This document shows positions 1-13,400 of a stretch of DNA of 64,000 nt, piece by piece. The first letter of the stretch is position 1. Each line of letters starts with the position of its first letter. Position numbers and translations under genes: made by a program. The DNA is taken from the NCBI GenBank assembly GCA_949316495.1, contig OX439004.1:55212159-55276158 (forward strand), written 5' to 3'. Origin of the DNA: Amphiduros pacificus. Taxonomy: Eukaryota > Annelida > Polychaeta > Phyllodocida > Hesionidae. Under the pieces are notes generated by a model. That model worked only from the letters and a program-made list of their open reading frames with translations, searched no databases and was not told the DNA's origin.

Positions 1-672
1 GGATTTGGGCTTTGATTTGATTGGACAAGCGTGGCGGAAGTGCTGATGGATGACCTCGGGGCTTGACACAGGAAGTGCTTGTATTAACATCAAGAGTCGG
101 CGATGAAAACTTCATCATAACATGGCAACAGCCGCAGGCATTGCATCTTTATCGGGTGATGACATCCCTCTATCTGCGGGACACAGGGACCCAGACATTA
201 CGATCACATTTAAGCATAAAAGCAATTGTTTCAATATCATTTTCCAGACCAAAACATAATCATATTTTCTGAAGGTTTAACGTTAACTCAACATGCATCT
301 GGCTAAAAAAATGGAGACAATGTAAATTATGGTTTGGCAGCGGGAGGGCCGGGACTGTGACCTTGAGAAGTGACCTCCGCCATTTGTTATCACTTATGTA
401 GTGCATGCCTTCTGAGGCCATTTAATCATAGATACGACCCGCAATGAGACACCACAAGCGCATCACAGCGTGAGCAACACACATCAAACACCCCATATCT
501 AGGCCTTGTAATGTACTCGTTATGAATCTGTCTTTCACTATTTCACTGGACATTCCAGTCCAGCAAGATGCAAACCCTGTTATGTTGCTTGTCCGCGTTC
601 TCCGCCATAAATCTATGATAAGGCGGATAAAGCTGCATGCATGCGAACACAGAGCAGCAGAGGAAGAACGTC
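1..672. other. Single-copy sequence, no gene seen
   Basis: No recognisable coding sequence, RNA gene or repeat. Two TGACCT hexamers lie in direct orientation at 358-363 and 371-376, 7 bp apart. The open frames here are short and carry no domain I know. Confidence 0.6.
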
Positions 673-673
673 G

Positions 674-2291
674 CTATGCTAAGTGTCCGCCATTCTATTC
701 CACATTGGGTGTTTTTTTTTGCTGTCCATCCCTTATGCCAAGTGTCTGCCATTCTATTCCGCATTGGGCGTCTATTTTTGATGTCCTTCCCTTATGCCAA
801 GTGTCCACCATTCTATTCCGCATTGGGCGTCTATTTTTGATGTCCTTCCCTTATGCCAAGTGTCCACCATTCTATTCCGCATTGGGCGTCTATTTTTGAT
901 GTCCTTCCCTTATGCCAAGTGTCCACCATTCTATTCCGCATTGGGCATCTATTTTTTATGTCCTTCCCTTATGCCAAGTGTCCACCATTCTATTCCGCAT
1001 TGGGCGTCTATTTTTGATGTCCTTCCCTTATGCCAAGTGTCCACCATTCTATTCTGCAATGGGTGTCTATTTTTGATGTCCTTCCCTTATGCCAAGTGTC
1101 TGCCATTCTATTCCGCATTGGGTGTCTATTTTTGATGTCCTTCCCTTATGCCAAGTGTCCACCATTCTATTCTGCATTGGGTGTCTTTTTTTTATGTCCT
1201 TTCCTAAGGCCAAGTGTCCAACATTCTATTCCGCATTGGGCATCTATTTTTGATGTCCTTCCCTTATACCAAGTGTCCACCATTCTATTCCGCACTGGGT
1301 GTCTATTTTTGATGTCCTTCCCTTATGCCAAGTGTCTGCCATTCTATTCCGCATTGGGTGTCTTTTTTAGCTGTCCTTCCCTTATGCCAAGTGTCCGCCA
1401 TTCTATTCCGCATTGGGTGTTTTTTTTTGCTGTCCATCCCTTATGCCAAGTGTCCACCATTCTATTCCGCATTGGGCATCTATTTTTTATGTCCTTCCCT
1501 TATGCCAAGTGTCAACCATTCTATTCCGCATTGGGCGCCTATTTTTGATGTCCTTCCCTTATGCCAAGTGTCCACCATTCTATTCTGCAATGGGTGTCTA
1601 TTTTTGATGTCCTTCCCTTATGCCAAGTGTCTGCCATTCTATTCCGCATTGGGTGTCTATTTTTGATGTCCTTCCCTTATGCCAAGTGTCCACCATTCTA
1701 TTCCGCATTGGGCGTCTATTTTTGATGTCCTTCCCTTATGCCAAGTGTCCGCCATTCTATTCCGCATTGGGTGTTTTTTTTTGCTGTCCTTCCCTTATGC
1801 CAAGTGTCCGCCATTCTATTCCGCATTGGGCGTCTATTTTTGATGTCCTTCCCTTTTGCCAAGTGTCCGCCATTCTATTCCGCATTGGGCGTCTATTTTT
1901 GCTGTCCTTCCCTTATGCCAAGTGTCCGCCATTCTATTCCGCATTGGGTGTCTATTTTTGCTGTCCTTCCCTTATGCCAAGTGTCCACTATTCTATTCCG
2001 CACTGGGTGTCTATTTTTGATGTCCTTCCCTTATGCCAAGTGTCTGCCATTCTATTCCGCATTGGGCGTCTATTTTTGATGTCCTTCCCTTATGCCAAGT
2101 GTCCACCATTCTATTCCGCACTGGGCATCTATTTTTGATGTCCTTCCCTTATGCCAAGTGTCCACCATTCTATTCCGCATTGGGTGTCTATTTTTGATGT
2201 CCTTCCCTTATGCCAAGTGTCCAACATTCTATTCCGCATTGGGTGTCTATTTTTGATGTCCTTCCCTTATGCCAAGTGTCCACCATTCTAT
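674..2291. repeat. 59-bp minisatellite, about 27 copies
   Basis: Tandem head-to-tail units of 59 bp with core ATGCCAAGTGTCCACCATTC, followed by a GCATTGGG segment, a T-run and GATGTCCTTCCC. Copies differ by a few substitutions (CACC/CGCC/TGCC after GTGTC; GGGCGTC/GGGTGTC/GGGCATC) and by T-run length. The array starts with a diverged copy and stops abruptly inside a unit at 2291. Because 59 is not a multiple of 3, each frame reads three successive units before repeating; the open frames of up to 172 codons come from this and are not a gene. Confidence 0.97.
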
Positions 2292-3860
2292 TGGCCTGAG
2301 AAGAACCCCAATCTCTCCACTGATAGTGTGTGGCATTGTGTCCCTGTGACTGGCGTCTACCTGATCTCGTGTAGCAGTGAAAGGAAATCCATAGAAATCC
2401 ATAGGAATCTTTCAACATTATTCTGGGTTCAGAAAGAGGAGGCGTACTTTACTAGTTTATTTGTCAAGAAGTGTTATTCCCCTGAGAGAAAATAACAAAC
2501 TTAAAAATGAAAGTCTTTGGCATGGAACTAGCGTGGGAGATTAAAAAGTTGATTGTGACATAGCGAGAACATTCGCACGTATTGTGCTACGGTCAAAAAG
2601 CATTTGTGACAACAGTCGTCAAACGGGTTGACAAATGCCTCAACTTCCCTTTTAGAGCCTACATGTTATGTTGAATGTGTTATATCTTATACGAGTACGG
2701 AGATATTTGAGATGGTGGTGAGGAAACCTTTATCATTTACAGCACCTGCTTCCTTAAGGAACATTAAAGGATTGTAGCTCAGAGTACATGGTATATATTC
2801 ACAATGATATATGCCATACATGGGGCATCAAGTTTATATATTTTGAATGAAAATTTCTGTCATAATTTGTTGAATGCAGATTTATATTTTTATTGATGTA
2901 ATTCCCCTTTTGCTTTAATCTATACGAATCATCGTTCTTTATCCTACCAAATAGTCTGATGTAGGCTTAGACAAAATGATGTTAATATTGTGGAGTATAT
3001 AAAGTTACCACGACTACTGTAGAATGTCTGTGGACGTGTGGCAAGAGATGCAGGGTCCAATCCTAATACAAACGTAAATTACACCTGACCCTGGTAATAA
3101 AAAGCCAGTAGAAAAATTAATTGTGTAAAAGGATAGGTAGGTCTCTAAAGCATACTTTAGCTTAAATATCTATGGCTGCAGTGCTCTGATTTTCCATCAA
3201 GCATATATAAACAAAAAGTACCCAAATAATATTACATAAAAGTAATTCATTTTGATATGTAACTGCTCACATTTTCATTAGAACAATGTGATTCATTGCG
3301 AGGATTGGATAGATATCGCAGTTCATTCTCTTCTACTCAAGAGATACTCATACCTCATATCCAGAACCTTTGTGTATGATAGTAAACCAAGTGTCAAGCA
3401 GATCACGCTGAACTCTCGCAAATTCGATATTACACGAGATGTGTATTTTGAGATGAACAATATTATCACATGATTGAGAATCAGTTGACAGACAGTTCTG
3501 CTCTGCAATGTGCAAGTGTGAGCAGTGTTTACAAGAGCCTAAAGATACAATCAGACAACATTCCTACATTTGGATATCTTGTATTACATACATGTGCGCC
3601 ACTTGCCGAGGTTTACTTCATTTTCAATATGGCTACCAGTGTACCATTTTCAATATGGCTGCTAACGTATCATAACATTAGAATGAGTGTCTGCGCATCA
3701 AACATATTAACAATATTTTGAATGATAACATGGCAATTTAGTCCAATGTACGATGCATCCAGTGATGCTTACAGTATGAGCTCAGGAATGATGAATTGTT
3801 GTAACATGTAGCATCAGTGAAGTCTATGCTCAAATGTGGATCCAGAATATTGAGTGAGCA
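2292..3860. other. AT-rich single-copy sequence
   Basis: No gene recognised. A small two-copy repeat of CATTTTCAATATGGCT lies near 3618-3662. Small ORFs around 3288-3721 have no recognisable domain and no convincing splice context. Confidence 0.55.
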
Positions 3861-6617
3861 AGAGTGAGGTTAGATGGATGTACTCAGAGCGGTGAGACAC
3901 ATGCTCTCTGATAGAGTGAGGTTAGATGGATGTACTCAGAGCGGTGCGACACATGCTCTCTGATAGAGTGAGGTTAAATGGATGAAATCAGAGCGGTGCG
4001 ACACATGCTCTCTGACAGAGTGAGGTTAAATGGATGAAATCAGAGCGGTGCGACACATGCTCTCTGATAGAGTGAGGTTAAATGGATGTACTCAGAGCGG
4101 TGAGACACATGCTCTCTGATAGAGTGAGATTAAATGGATGTACTCAGAGCGGTGAGACACATGCTCTCTGATAGAGTGAGGTTAGATGGATGTACTCAGA
4201 GCGGTGCGACACATGCTCTCTGATAGGGTGAGGTTAAATGGATGTACTCAGAGCGGTGCGACACATGCTCTCTGATAGAGTGAGGTTAAATGGATGAAAT
4301 CAGAGCGGTGCGACACATGCACTCTGATAAAGTGAGGTTAAATGGATGTACTCAGAGCGGTGCGACACATGCTCTCTGATAGAGTGAGGTTAAATGGATG
4401 TACTCAGAGCGGTGCGACACATGCTCTCTGATAGAGTGAGGTTAGATGGATGTACTCAGAGCAATGCGACACATGCTCTCTGATAGAGTGAGGTTAGATG
4501 GATGTACTCAGAGCAGTGCGACACATGCTCTCTGATAGAGTGAGATTAAATGGATGTACTCAGAGCGGTGAGACACATGCTCTCTGATAGAGTGAGGTTA
4601 GATGGATGTACTCAGAGCGGTGTGACACCTGCTCTCTGATAGAGTGAGATTAAATGGATGTACTCAGAGCGGTGCGACACATGCTCTCTGATAGAGTGAG
4701 ATTAAATGGATGTACTCAGAGCGGTGAGACACATGCTCTCTGATAGAGTGAGATTAAATGGATGTACTCAGAGCGGTGAGACACATGCTCTCTGATAGAG
4801 TGAGGTTAAATGGATGTACTCAGAGCGGTGCGACACATGCTCTCTGATAGAGTGAGGTTAAATGGATGTACTCAGAGCGGTGAGACACATGCTCTCTGAT
4901 AGAGTGAGGTTAAATGGATGTACTCAGAGCAGTGAGACACATGCTCTCTGATAGAGTGAGATTAAATGGATGTACTCAGAGCGGTGAGACACATGCTCTC
5001 TGATAGAGTGAGGTTAGATGGATGTACTCAGAGCAATGCGACACATGCTCTCTGATAGAGTGAGGTTAGATGGATGTACTCAGAGCAGTGCGACACATGC
5101 TCTCTGATAGAGTGAGATTAAATGGATGTACTCAGAGCGGTGAGACACATGCTCTCTGATAGAGTGAGGTTAGATGGATGTACTCAGAGCGGTGTGACAC
5201 CTGCTCTCTGATAGAGTGAGATTAAATGGATGTACTCAGAGCGGTGCGACACATGCTCTCTGATAGAGTGAGATTAAATGGATGTACTCAGAGCGGTGAG
5301 ACACATGCTCTCTGATAGAGTGAGATTAAATGGATGTACTCAGAGCGGTGAGACACATGCTCTCTGATAGAGTGAGGTTAAATGGATGTACTCAGAGCGG
5401 TGCGACACATGCTCTCTGATAGAGTGAGGTTAAATGGATGTACTCAGAGCGGTGAGACACATGCTCTCTGATAGAGTGAGGTTAAATGGATGTACTCAGA
5501 GCAGTGAGACACATGCTCTCTGATAGAGTGAGATTAAATGGATGTACTCAGAGCGGTGCGACACATGCTCTCTGATAGAGTGAGATTAAATGGATGTACT
5601 CAGAGCGGTGAGACACATGCTCTCTGATAGAGTGAGATTAAATGGATGTACTCAGAGCGGTGAGACACATGCTCTCTGATAGAGTGAGGTTAAATGGATG
5701 TACTCAGAGCGGTGCGACACATGCTCTCTGATAGAGTGAGGTTAAATGGATGTACTCAGAGCGGTGAGACACATGCTCTCTGATAGAGTGAGGTTAAATG
5801 GATGTACTCAGAGCAGTGAGACACATGCTCTCTGATAGAGTGAGGATAAATGGATGTACTCAGAGCGGTGAGACACATGCTCTCTGATAGAGTGAGGTTA
5901 AATGGATGTATTCAGAGCGGTGCGACACATGCTCTCTGATAGAGTGAGGTTAGATGGATGTATTCAGAGCGGTGCGACACATGCTCTCTGATAGAGTGAG
6001 GTTAGATGGATGTATTCAGAGCGGTGCGACACACACTCTCTGATAGAGTGAGGTTAGATGGATGTACTCAGAGCGGTGCGACACATGCTCTCTGATAGAG
6101 TGAGGTTAGATGGATGTACTCAGAGCGGTGCGACACATGCTCTCTGATAGAGTGAGGTTAGATGGATGTACTCAGAGCGGTGCGACACATGCTCTCTGAT
6201 AGAGTGAGGTTAGATGGATGTATTCAGAGCGGTGCGACACATGCTCTCTGATAGAGTGAGGTTAGATGGATGTATTCAGAGCGGTGCGACACATGCTCTC
6301 TGATAGAGTGAGGTTAGATGGATGTACTCAGAGCGGTGAGACACATGCTCTCTGATAGAGTGAGGTTAAATGGATGTACTCAGAGTGGTGCGACACATGC
6401 TCTCTGATAGAGTGAGGTTAAATGGATGTACTCAGAGCGGTGCGACACATGCTCTCTGATAGAGTGAGGTTAAATGGATGTACTCAGAGCGGTGCGACAC
6501 ATGCTCTCTGATAGAGTGAGGTTAGATGGATGTATTCAGAGCGGTGCGACACATGCTCTCTGATAGAGTGAGGTTAAATGGATGTACTCAGAGCGATGCG
6601 ACACATGCTCTCTGATA
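3861..6617. repeat. 52-bp minisatellite, about 53 copies
   Basis: Tandem 52-bp units containing GCTCTCTGATAGAGTGAGGT and the segment TACTCAGAGCGGTG. Variation is limited to a few sites: AGGTTA/AGATTA, TTAAATGG/TTAGATGG, GTACTCAG/GAAATCAG/GTATTCAG, and GTGCGACAC/GTGAGACAC. Rare variants recur at fixed spacing: GCAATGCG at 4461 and 5033, and GTGTGACACC near 4620 and 5192. Both pairs are 572 bp apart, which equals 11 units, so an 11-unit block has been duplicated. Confidence 0.97.
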
Positions 6618-6754
6618 TATCACATGGAAATACTGCCACATTGGACATTTTGCTTATTCATCTCATATCACTTCAATGATGTGTGGAATAAATCACGTTT
6701 TGTCAATTGTAATGATATGAACAAAATATAAAAGGGAAGTTTTTTTTATAGTTT
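6618..6754. other. Short AT-rich spacer
   Basis: Flanking sequence between the 52-bp array and the SINE-like element. Nothing recognisable. Confidence 0.5.
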
Positions 6755-7062
6755 ATAAGCTTATAAGCACCTGTTCCTCTTTGATGATCCGAAGGTCATG
6801 GGTTCAATCCCCAGTCGTGTCGACATTACATTCATGTTATGATTCCTCACAGGAGCTGAGGCCCGTGCCTAGACCCGTGACCCATGCCTAGAGGGTTGAC
6901 CCGTTGTCCTAATTAATCTATGACTGGGATAACTGCCCTGCCAAAGACCTGCTACATGACCAATTCACTGAGACAACACTCTATCTGCCACAGGTCTCGT
7001 CACGGAATGACTGAAATGATAACACCCCCCTTAAAAAGAATAAAAAGAATAAATAAATAAAC
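6755..7062 (+). mobile_element. SINE-like element with tRNA-type B box
   Basis: GGTTCAATCCC near 6814 matches the Pol III B-box consensus GGTTCRANNCC. It sits in a T-arm-like stem, TGGG / CCCA, around a 7-nt loop. A body of about 200 bp follows, ending with GACTGAAATGATAAC, a C-run and an A-rich tail of AATAAA-type repeats (about 7034-7062). This order (tRNA-like head, body, simple A-rich tail) is typical of tRNA-derived SINEs. The A box is not recognisable, so the copy is probably old or truncated at its 5' end. Borders are approximate, and no flanking duplication was identified. Confidence 0.5.
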
Positions 7063-7500
7063 ACACCATCTGCTTTATTATGGCATAATTATAACTCCTT
7101 CACAGTATATAACTTACAAAATAAAAGATTTTATACATTTGACACTTTAAAGTAAATGCTCTTCTGTGGAAGCATAATATAGGATGGAATCAACAATGCT
7201 GTCACTCTCATAGCATTCGCGTCTGATTTAATAGGAAATTGTCATGTTAGGGTACAATAGCACACTTTAAGTACCATTTGAGAAGAGTTTTGATGCCCTC
7301 CAGCAATTTCTCAATTTAAAGCTCTATTAATTTCAAATCAGCATGTTCATTTTTCAAATGAATGGGTAGATTTTCAACTAACTCAATCAAATAAACTGTG
7401 AAAACCGAACTCTTAGGTTAATATTATTGTTTTAAATTGTCTCGAACATTTGCTCTATTCAAAACTTGATATATGCGCTAGGAATGCAATTCTTTACAGT
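7063..7500. other. AT-rich single-copy sequence
   Basis: No gene, RNA or repeat recognised. Confidence 0.55.
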
Positions 7501-7586
7501 GACAAACTCACAAATGTGACAAACTCACAAATGTGACAAACTCACAAATGTGACAAACTCACAAATGTGACGAACTCACAAATGTA
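7501..7586. repeat. 17-bp tandem repeat, 5 copies
   Basis: Near-identical copies of GTGACAAACTCACAAAT with a single substitution (GTGACGAACTC) in the last copy. Confidence 0.9.
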
Positions 7587-7629
7587 CATATATCAACTGA
7601 CAAGGTCTGGCATATAAATGATCCATTGA

Positions 7630-7752
7630 GAAAAATTTTGATAGGATTTGGTAGCCACCCCAGTGCCTTTAACATGCCTCTGGCCACTCTCCTTCTGATA
7701 GGATTTGGTAGCCATACCAGTGTCTCTAACACGCCTCTGGTCACCCTCCTTC
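7630..7752. repeat. 57-bp direct repeat, 2 copies
   Basis: Two copies sharing GATAGGATTTGGTAGCC start at 7639 and 7696. They are diverged at several positions, so the duplication is not recent. A 61-codon minus-strand ORF runs through it and looks incidental. Confidence 0.85.
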
Positions 7753-8061
7753 TATTATTGGAATAAAAAGATTGTGATCAAGGTAGCTGTTAAAGCTGTT
7801 AAAGATCTGAAACTAAAATGGCTGAAAGTTGCCTCAAATTCTCCTCAGGGCTTAATGCCTAATGTTATGTTCTAATTGGGAATAAGAGAAAGATAGTAAT
7901 AAATTTCCATACCTTTTTTGCAACAATGTTCAAATGCAGATATATTGAAAATAGCATGGAGAAATGCTCGGTGAGGAAATTCTATCCACATGGACATAGA
8001 GAAAAAGTCCTGATGGGATGCTCTGCTACACCCACTCATATTCATTGTGATGGATGTAGTG

Positions 8062-8065
<4 letters not shown>
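7753..8065. other. Single-copy sequence
   Basis: No gene recognised. It leads into the (TA)n tract. Confidence 0.5.

Positions 8066-8112
<47 letters not shown>
8066..8112. repeat. (TA)n microsatellite
   Basis: About 23 uninterrupted TA dinucleotides. Confidence 0.97.
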
Positions 8113-8114
<2 letters not shown>

Positions 8115-8390
8115 TGGGAGTTATTTATTCTATTCTAGAAATAGATTGCAGATTGCATATATATTGTTTCCGTCAAAAGGGAGTTATTCCTCGGAGTTTA
8201 TCTTTCTTTATATCCCTGTTATATGGCGGTGTCAGGTTGTGCAACCCTTTGATAAAAGCATTTATCATGCTGTAGAAAATGTGATAACGAGGGTGAATTC
8301 GCCATTTGTCATAGGGAGTGTAATCCCTTGTTTGTGTTTGGTCTGTGCAGAGATGACAGGGGATAGACCTGACTGTATATCTGTCATGTG
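8113..8390. other. Single-copy sequence upstream of the 66-bp array
   Basis: An open frame continues from the (TA)n tract into the first repeat unit, but the TA tract encodes only Tyr-Ile alternation and no domain is visible. Not called as a gene. Confidence 0.5.
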
Positions 8391-8752
8391 GCGTGAGATG
8401 ACAATGCTGCCGGTGATGGAGTACAGTTGGAGACCCTACTCTCTATCTGTCACCTACCGTTAGAGGACAATGCTGCCGGTGATGGAGCACAGTTTGAGAC
8501 CCTACTCTCTATCTGTCACCTACCGTGAGAGGACAATGCTGCCGGTGATGGAGCACAGTTTGAGACCCTACTCTCTATCTGTCACCTACCGTGAGAGGAC
8601 AATGCTGCCGGTGATGGAGCACAGTTCGAGACCCTACTCTCTATCTGTCACCTACCGTGAGATGACAATGCTGCCGGTGATGGAGCACAGTGTGAGTCTC
8701 TACTTTCTATCTGTCACCTACCGTGAGATGACAATGCTGCCGGTGATGAGGA
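8391..8752. repeat. 66-bp minisatellite, about 5.5 copies
   Basis: Units contain CAATGCTGCCGGTGATGGAG and end in CTGTCACCTACC. The period is 22 codons, so one plus-strand frame (8470-8778) repeats a 22-residue unit beginning MLPVMEHS. An in-frame stop in one unit (TAG at 8461-8463) and degeneration after 8750 argue against a maintained coding repeat. A translated repeat exon is a weaker alternative. Confidence 0.9.
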
Positions 8753-9080
8753 ATTTTAGAACCTTCTTTCTTAAATAGATGAGATTGGTTGCCTTCAGGT
8801 GTTTCTGCCAGACATCTTTATAGGGATCACATGTTCGCACCTTCAGAGTATCGCATTTCATGATGTCACTCCTCTGTCTTCATGAAATCCTATATCTTTA
8901 TCTATCTCATTAAATATTACATTAGCGGCTATAAAACTTACACCTTTGTTTTGCAAAAATTACATTTCATGACTAATTATAATAGACTCGCATTAAATCC
9001 ATATGATTTCATTTCCAAAGATAAAAAATTGAGCTCTCAAATCATCTTTACAAAATTGTGTTGCAATAAAGCATTCCTGA
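8753..9080. other. AT-rich single-copy sequence
   Basis: No gene or repeat recognised. Confidence 0.5.
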
Positions 9081-9600
9081 AACCATAGAGGTCACAGACA
9101 ATTTTACAAAGGTTTGGGATATGCTTAAATTATATGTGGGCACTAAACTGTGATGCAAGCAAGCTATCTTACTAAAATCAACCAAAATACACTGACCATG
9201 GTTATTGTGTTTTGCTAAAAATGCCAAGTACTGGCTGTACTCTTTTGACCACCAGCTGGCCACATGTACACAATCATGTAACCTCTATTGTGGTCTGTGT
9301 TATGCCTGGTGTTAGGCCTGTACCATTGGACAAACATTAATGGAAAAACAGGACTCTGTAAGCCAAATCACTCCATTGTCTCTATCTGAAGGTGCCCCAC
9401 TGTTAGCAAGACTTTACTAAGTGGGTGTTTCACTAGTCAGCTAAACAAAGTTTGTTGACAAAGTGTCCAATGGATGATTTGAACTTTAGTAGAAGACCCA
9501 TCAACTTTCAATGGCACAGACATTTATGTATGGAAATATGATGGGTAATAACATTTGATTGCAAAGTTTGGGGTATAAACATTTATATTATGCAAGGAAA
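9081..9600 (+). mobile_element. Dispersed repeat, copy 1 (family unknown)
   Basis: This segment matches, in inverse orientation, the sequence at 43672-44113. Shared landmarks in order are GAGGTCACAG, TATGCTTAAAT, TGTTTTGCT, GGCCTGTAC, CTGAAGGTGCCCCA, CAGCTAAACAAAGTTTGTTG and ATGATGGGTAATAACATTTG. This copy has extra sequence near 9230-9310 compared with the other. No terminal inverted repeats, A-tail or coding remnant were recognised, so the class is unknown. It could be a non-autonomous DNA element or a LINE 3' fragment. Confidence 0.75.
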
Positions 9601-9791
9601 AAGTGCTTGAAAACCTCATTTCATGAATGTTTTAATAATAGTCAGAATACTGATTGCTTCAATAATGCTCAGCATGCCACATGTCTGGACCGATTGCTGT
9701 AGAATGCTGTGGAGTCAGGTATACATGGTATATCAGATTGAGAATTTTAACATTGAGTAGGTTCGAAAATGCTGCAGGGGAGGTGTGATGA
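9601..9791. other. Single-copy spacer
   Basis: Nothing recognised. Confidence 0.5.
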
Positions 9792-9936
9792 CACTGTAAA
9801 GTAGGTTTAATCATGATGTAGAGTAGGTTTGATCACGCTGTAGAGTTGGTTTGATCACGCTGTAGAGTAGGTTTGATCACGTTGTAGAGTTGGTTTGATC
9901 ACGCTGTAGAGTTGCTTTGATCAAACTGTAGAGTAG
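9792..9936. repeat. 22-bp tandem repeat, about 6.5 copies
   Basis: Diverged units around TGTAGAGTAGGTTTGATCAC, with AG/TT alternation in GAGTAGG/GAGTTGG. Confidence 0.9.
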
Positions 9937-10420
9937 TGTCTAGAGTAGTACGTGTCTATAGTTGGGAAAGTTCTGAAGTTTATGTCTTTCACCAGTTATC
10001 TGCAAAGTGGACGATATTTATATCAACATGTGAACAAATGTTGATAGTATCATCATTGAAGGATGAACTGATCATTTTACCTCTTCCGTCCATTTCTGTA
10101 AAGTAAACGTGTCACAGTGTGTTCAAGTTGACAGGTAACTCAGAAATCTAAATGTAATCCATCTAGTTCGTGTGTCAGTATTTAATGCATTGTCTGTGTT
10201 GATTTAGAATGAAGAGAGAAATATTGAGTTGCCATTGTATTTTATAAAGATATGACGATTGCATGGTGGGAAGATGTACCAGGATAGTATAAGCCGCAAA
10301 ACATCTCCTTATTTTAGAATTCAAACATGCAAAAAAGACAATATTCGTGTCAAGCAACCAGACAAATATGTCCATTTTGGTCGTGTACTTGTATTAATAT
10401 TTTGATAATGCTGTATGTTC
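9937..10420. other. Single-copy sequence
   Basis: No gene recognised. A 66-codon minus-strand ORF at 10175-10375 has no visible domain. Confidence 0.5.
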
Positions 10421-13400
10421 GACTGATTACATAGCAAATATACCAGACTGATTACATAGTAAATATACCAGACTGATTACATAGCAAATATACCAGACTG
10501 ATTACATAGCACATATACCAGACTGATTACATAGCACATATACCAGACTGATTATATAGTAAATATACCAGACTGATTACATAGCACATATACCAGACTG
10601 ATTACATAGCACATATACCAGACTGATTACATAGCAAATATACCAGACTGATTACATAGCAAATATACCAGACTGATTACATAGCAAATATACCAGACTG
10701 ATTACATAGCACATATACCAGACTGATTACATAGCACATATACCAGACTGATTATATAGTAAATATACCAGACTGATTACATAGCAAATATACTAGACTG
10801 ATTACATAGCAAATATACCAGACTGATTACATAGCAAATATTCCAGACTGATTACATAGCAAATATATCAGACTGATTACATAGCAAATATACCAGACTG
10901 ATTACATAGCAAATATACCAGACTGATTACATAGCACATATACCAGACTGATTACATAGCACATATACCAGACTGATTACATAGCAAATATACCAGACTG
11001 ATTACATAGCACATATACCAGACTGATTACATAGTACATATACCAGAACTGATTACATAGGACATATACCAGACTGATTACATAGCAAATATATCAGACT
11101 GATTACATAGTAAATATACCAGACTGATAACATAGCAAATATACCAGACTGATTACATAGTAAATATACCAGACTGATTACATAGCAAATATACCAGACT
11201 GATTACATAGGACATATACCAGACTGATTACATAGCAAATATACCAGACTGATTACATAGTAAATATACCAGACTGATCACATAGCACATATACCAGACT
11301 GATTACATAGTAAATATATCAGACTGATTACATAGTAAATATACCAGACTGATTACATAGTAAATATACCAGACTGATTACATAGGACATATACCAGACT
11401 GATCACATAGCAAATATACCAGACTGATTACATAGCAAATATACCAGACTGATTACATAGGACATATACCAGACTGATTACATAGTAAATATACCAGACT
11501 GATCACATAGCACATATACCAGACTGATTACATAGCAAATATACCAGACTGATCACATAGCACATATACCAGACTGATCACATAGGAAATATACCAGACT
11601 GACTACATAGCAAATATACCAGACTGATTACATAGCAAATATACCAGACTGATTACATAGCACATATACCAGACTGATTACATAGCACATATACCAGACT
11701 GATTACATAGCAAATATACCAGACTGATTACATAGCAAATATACCAGACTGATTACATAGCAAATATACCAGACTGATTACATAGCAAATATACCAGACT
11801 GATTACATAGGACATATACCAGAACTGATTACATAGCAAATATACCAGACTGATCACATAGGAAATATACCAGACTGATTACATAGCAAATATACCAGAC
11901 TGATTACATAGGAAATATACCAGACTGATTACATAGGACATATACCAGAACTGATTACATAGTAAATATACCAGACTGATTACATAGGAAATATACCAGA
12001 CTGATTACATAGCAAATATACCAGACTGATCACATAGGAAATATACCAGACTGATTACATAGCAAATATACCAGACTGATTACATAGCAAATATACCAGA
12101 CTTATTACATAGCAAATATACCAGACTGATTACATAGCAAATATACCAGACTGATTACATAGTAAATATACCAGACTGATTACATAGCAAATATACCAGA
12201 CAGATAACATAGCAAATATACCAGACTGATTACATAGGACATATACCAGACTGATTACATAGGAAATATACCAGACTGATTACATAGCACATATACCAGA
12301 CTGATTATATAGTAAATATACCAGACTGATTACATAGCAAATATACCAAACTGATTACATAGCAAATATACCAGACTGATTACATAGCACATATACCAGA
12401 CTGATTATATAGTAAATATACCAGACTGATTACATAGCACATATACCAGACTGATTACATAGCAAATATACCAGACTGATTACATAGCACATATACCAGA
12501 CTGATTACATAGTAAATATACCAGACTGATTACATAGCAAATATACCAGACTGATCACATAGCAAATATACCATACTGATTACATAGCACATATACCAGA
12601 CTGATTACATAGCACATATACCAGACTGATTACATAGCACATATACCAGACTGATTACATAGCAAATATACCAGACTGATTACATAGCAAATATACCAGA
12701 CTGATTACATAGCAAATATACCAGACTGATTACATAGCACATATACCAGACTGATTACATAGCAAATATACCAGACTGATTACATGGCAAATATACCAGA
12801 CTGATTACATAGCACATATACCAGACTGATTACATAGCACATATACCAGACTGATTACATAGCAAATATACCAGACTGATTACATAGCAAATATACCAGA
12901 CTAATTACATGTTAAATATACCAGACTGATTACATAGTACATATACCAGACTGATTACATAGCACATATACCAGACTGATTACATAGCAAATATACCAGA
13001 CTGATTACATAGCACATATACCAGACTGATTACATAGCAAATATACCAGACTGATTACATAGTACATATACCAGACGGATTACATAGCACATATACCAGA
13101 CTGATTACATAGCACATATACCAGACTGATTACATATGACATATATCAGACTGATCACATAGCAAATATACCATACTGATTACATAGGACATATACCAGA
13201 CTGATTACATAGCAAATGTACCAGACTGATTACATAGCAAATATACCAGACTGATTACATAGCACATATACCAGACTGATTACATAGCACATATACCAGA
13301 CTGATTACATAGGAAATATACCAGACTGATTACATAGCACATATACCAGACTGATTACATAGTAAATATACCAGACTGATTATATAGGACATATACCAGA

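Noticed and set aside
674-2495. Overlapping 113-172 codon ORFs as a repeat protein family
   Set aside because: The 59-bp unit is not a multiple of three, so the same sequence is read in all frames in turn; this is a non-coding minisatellite.
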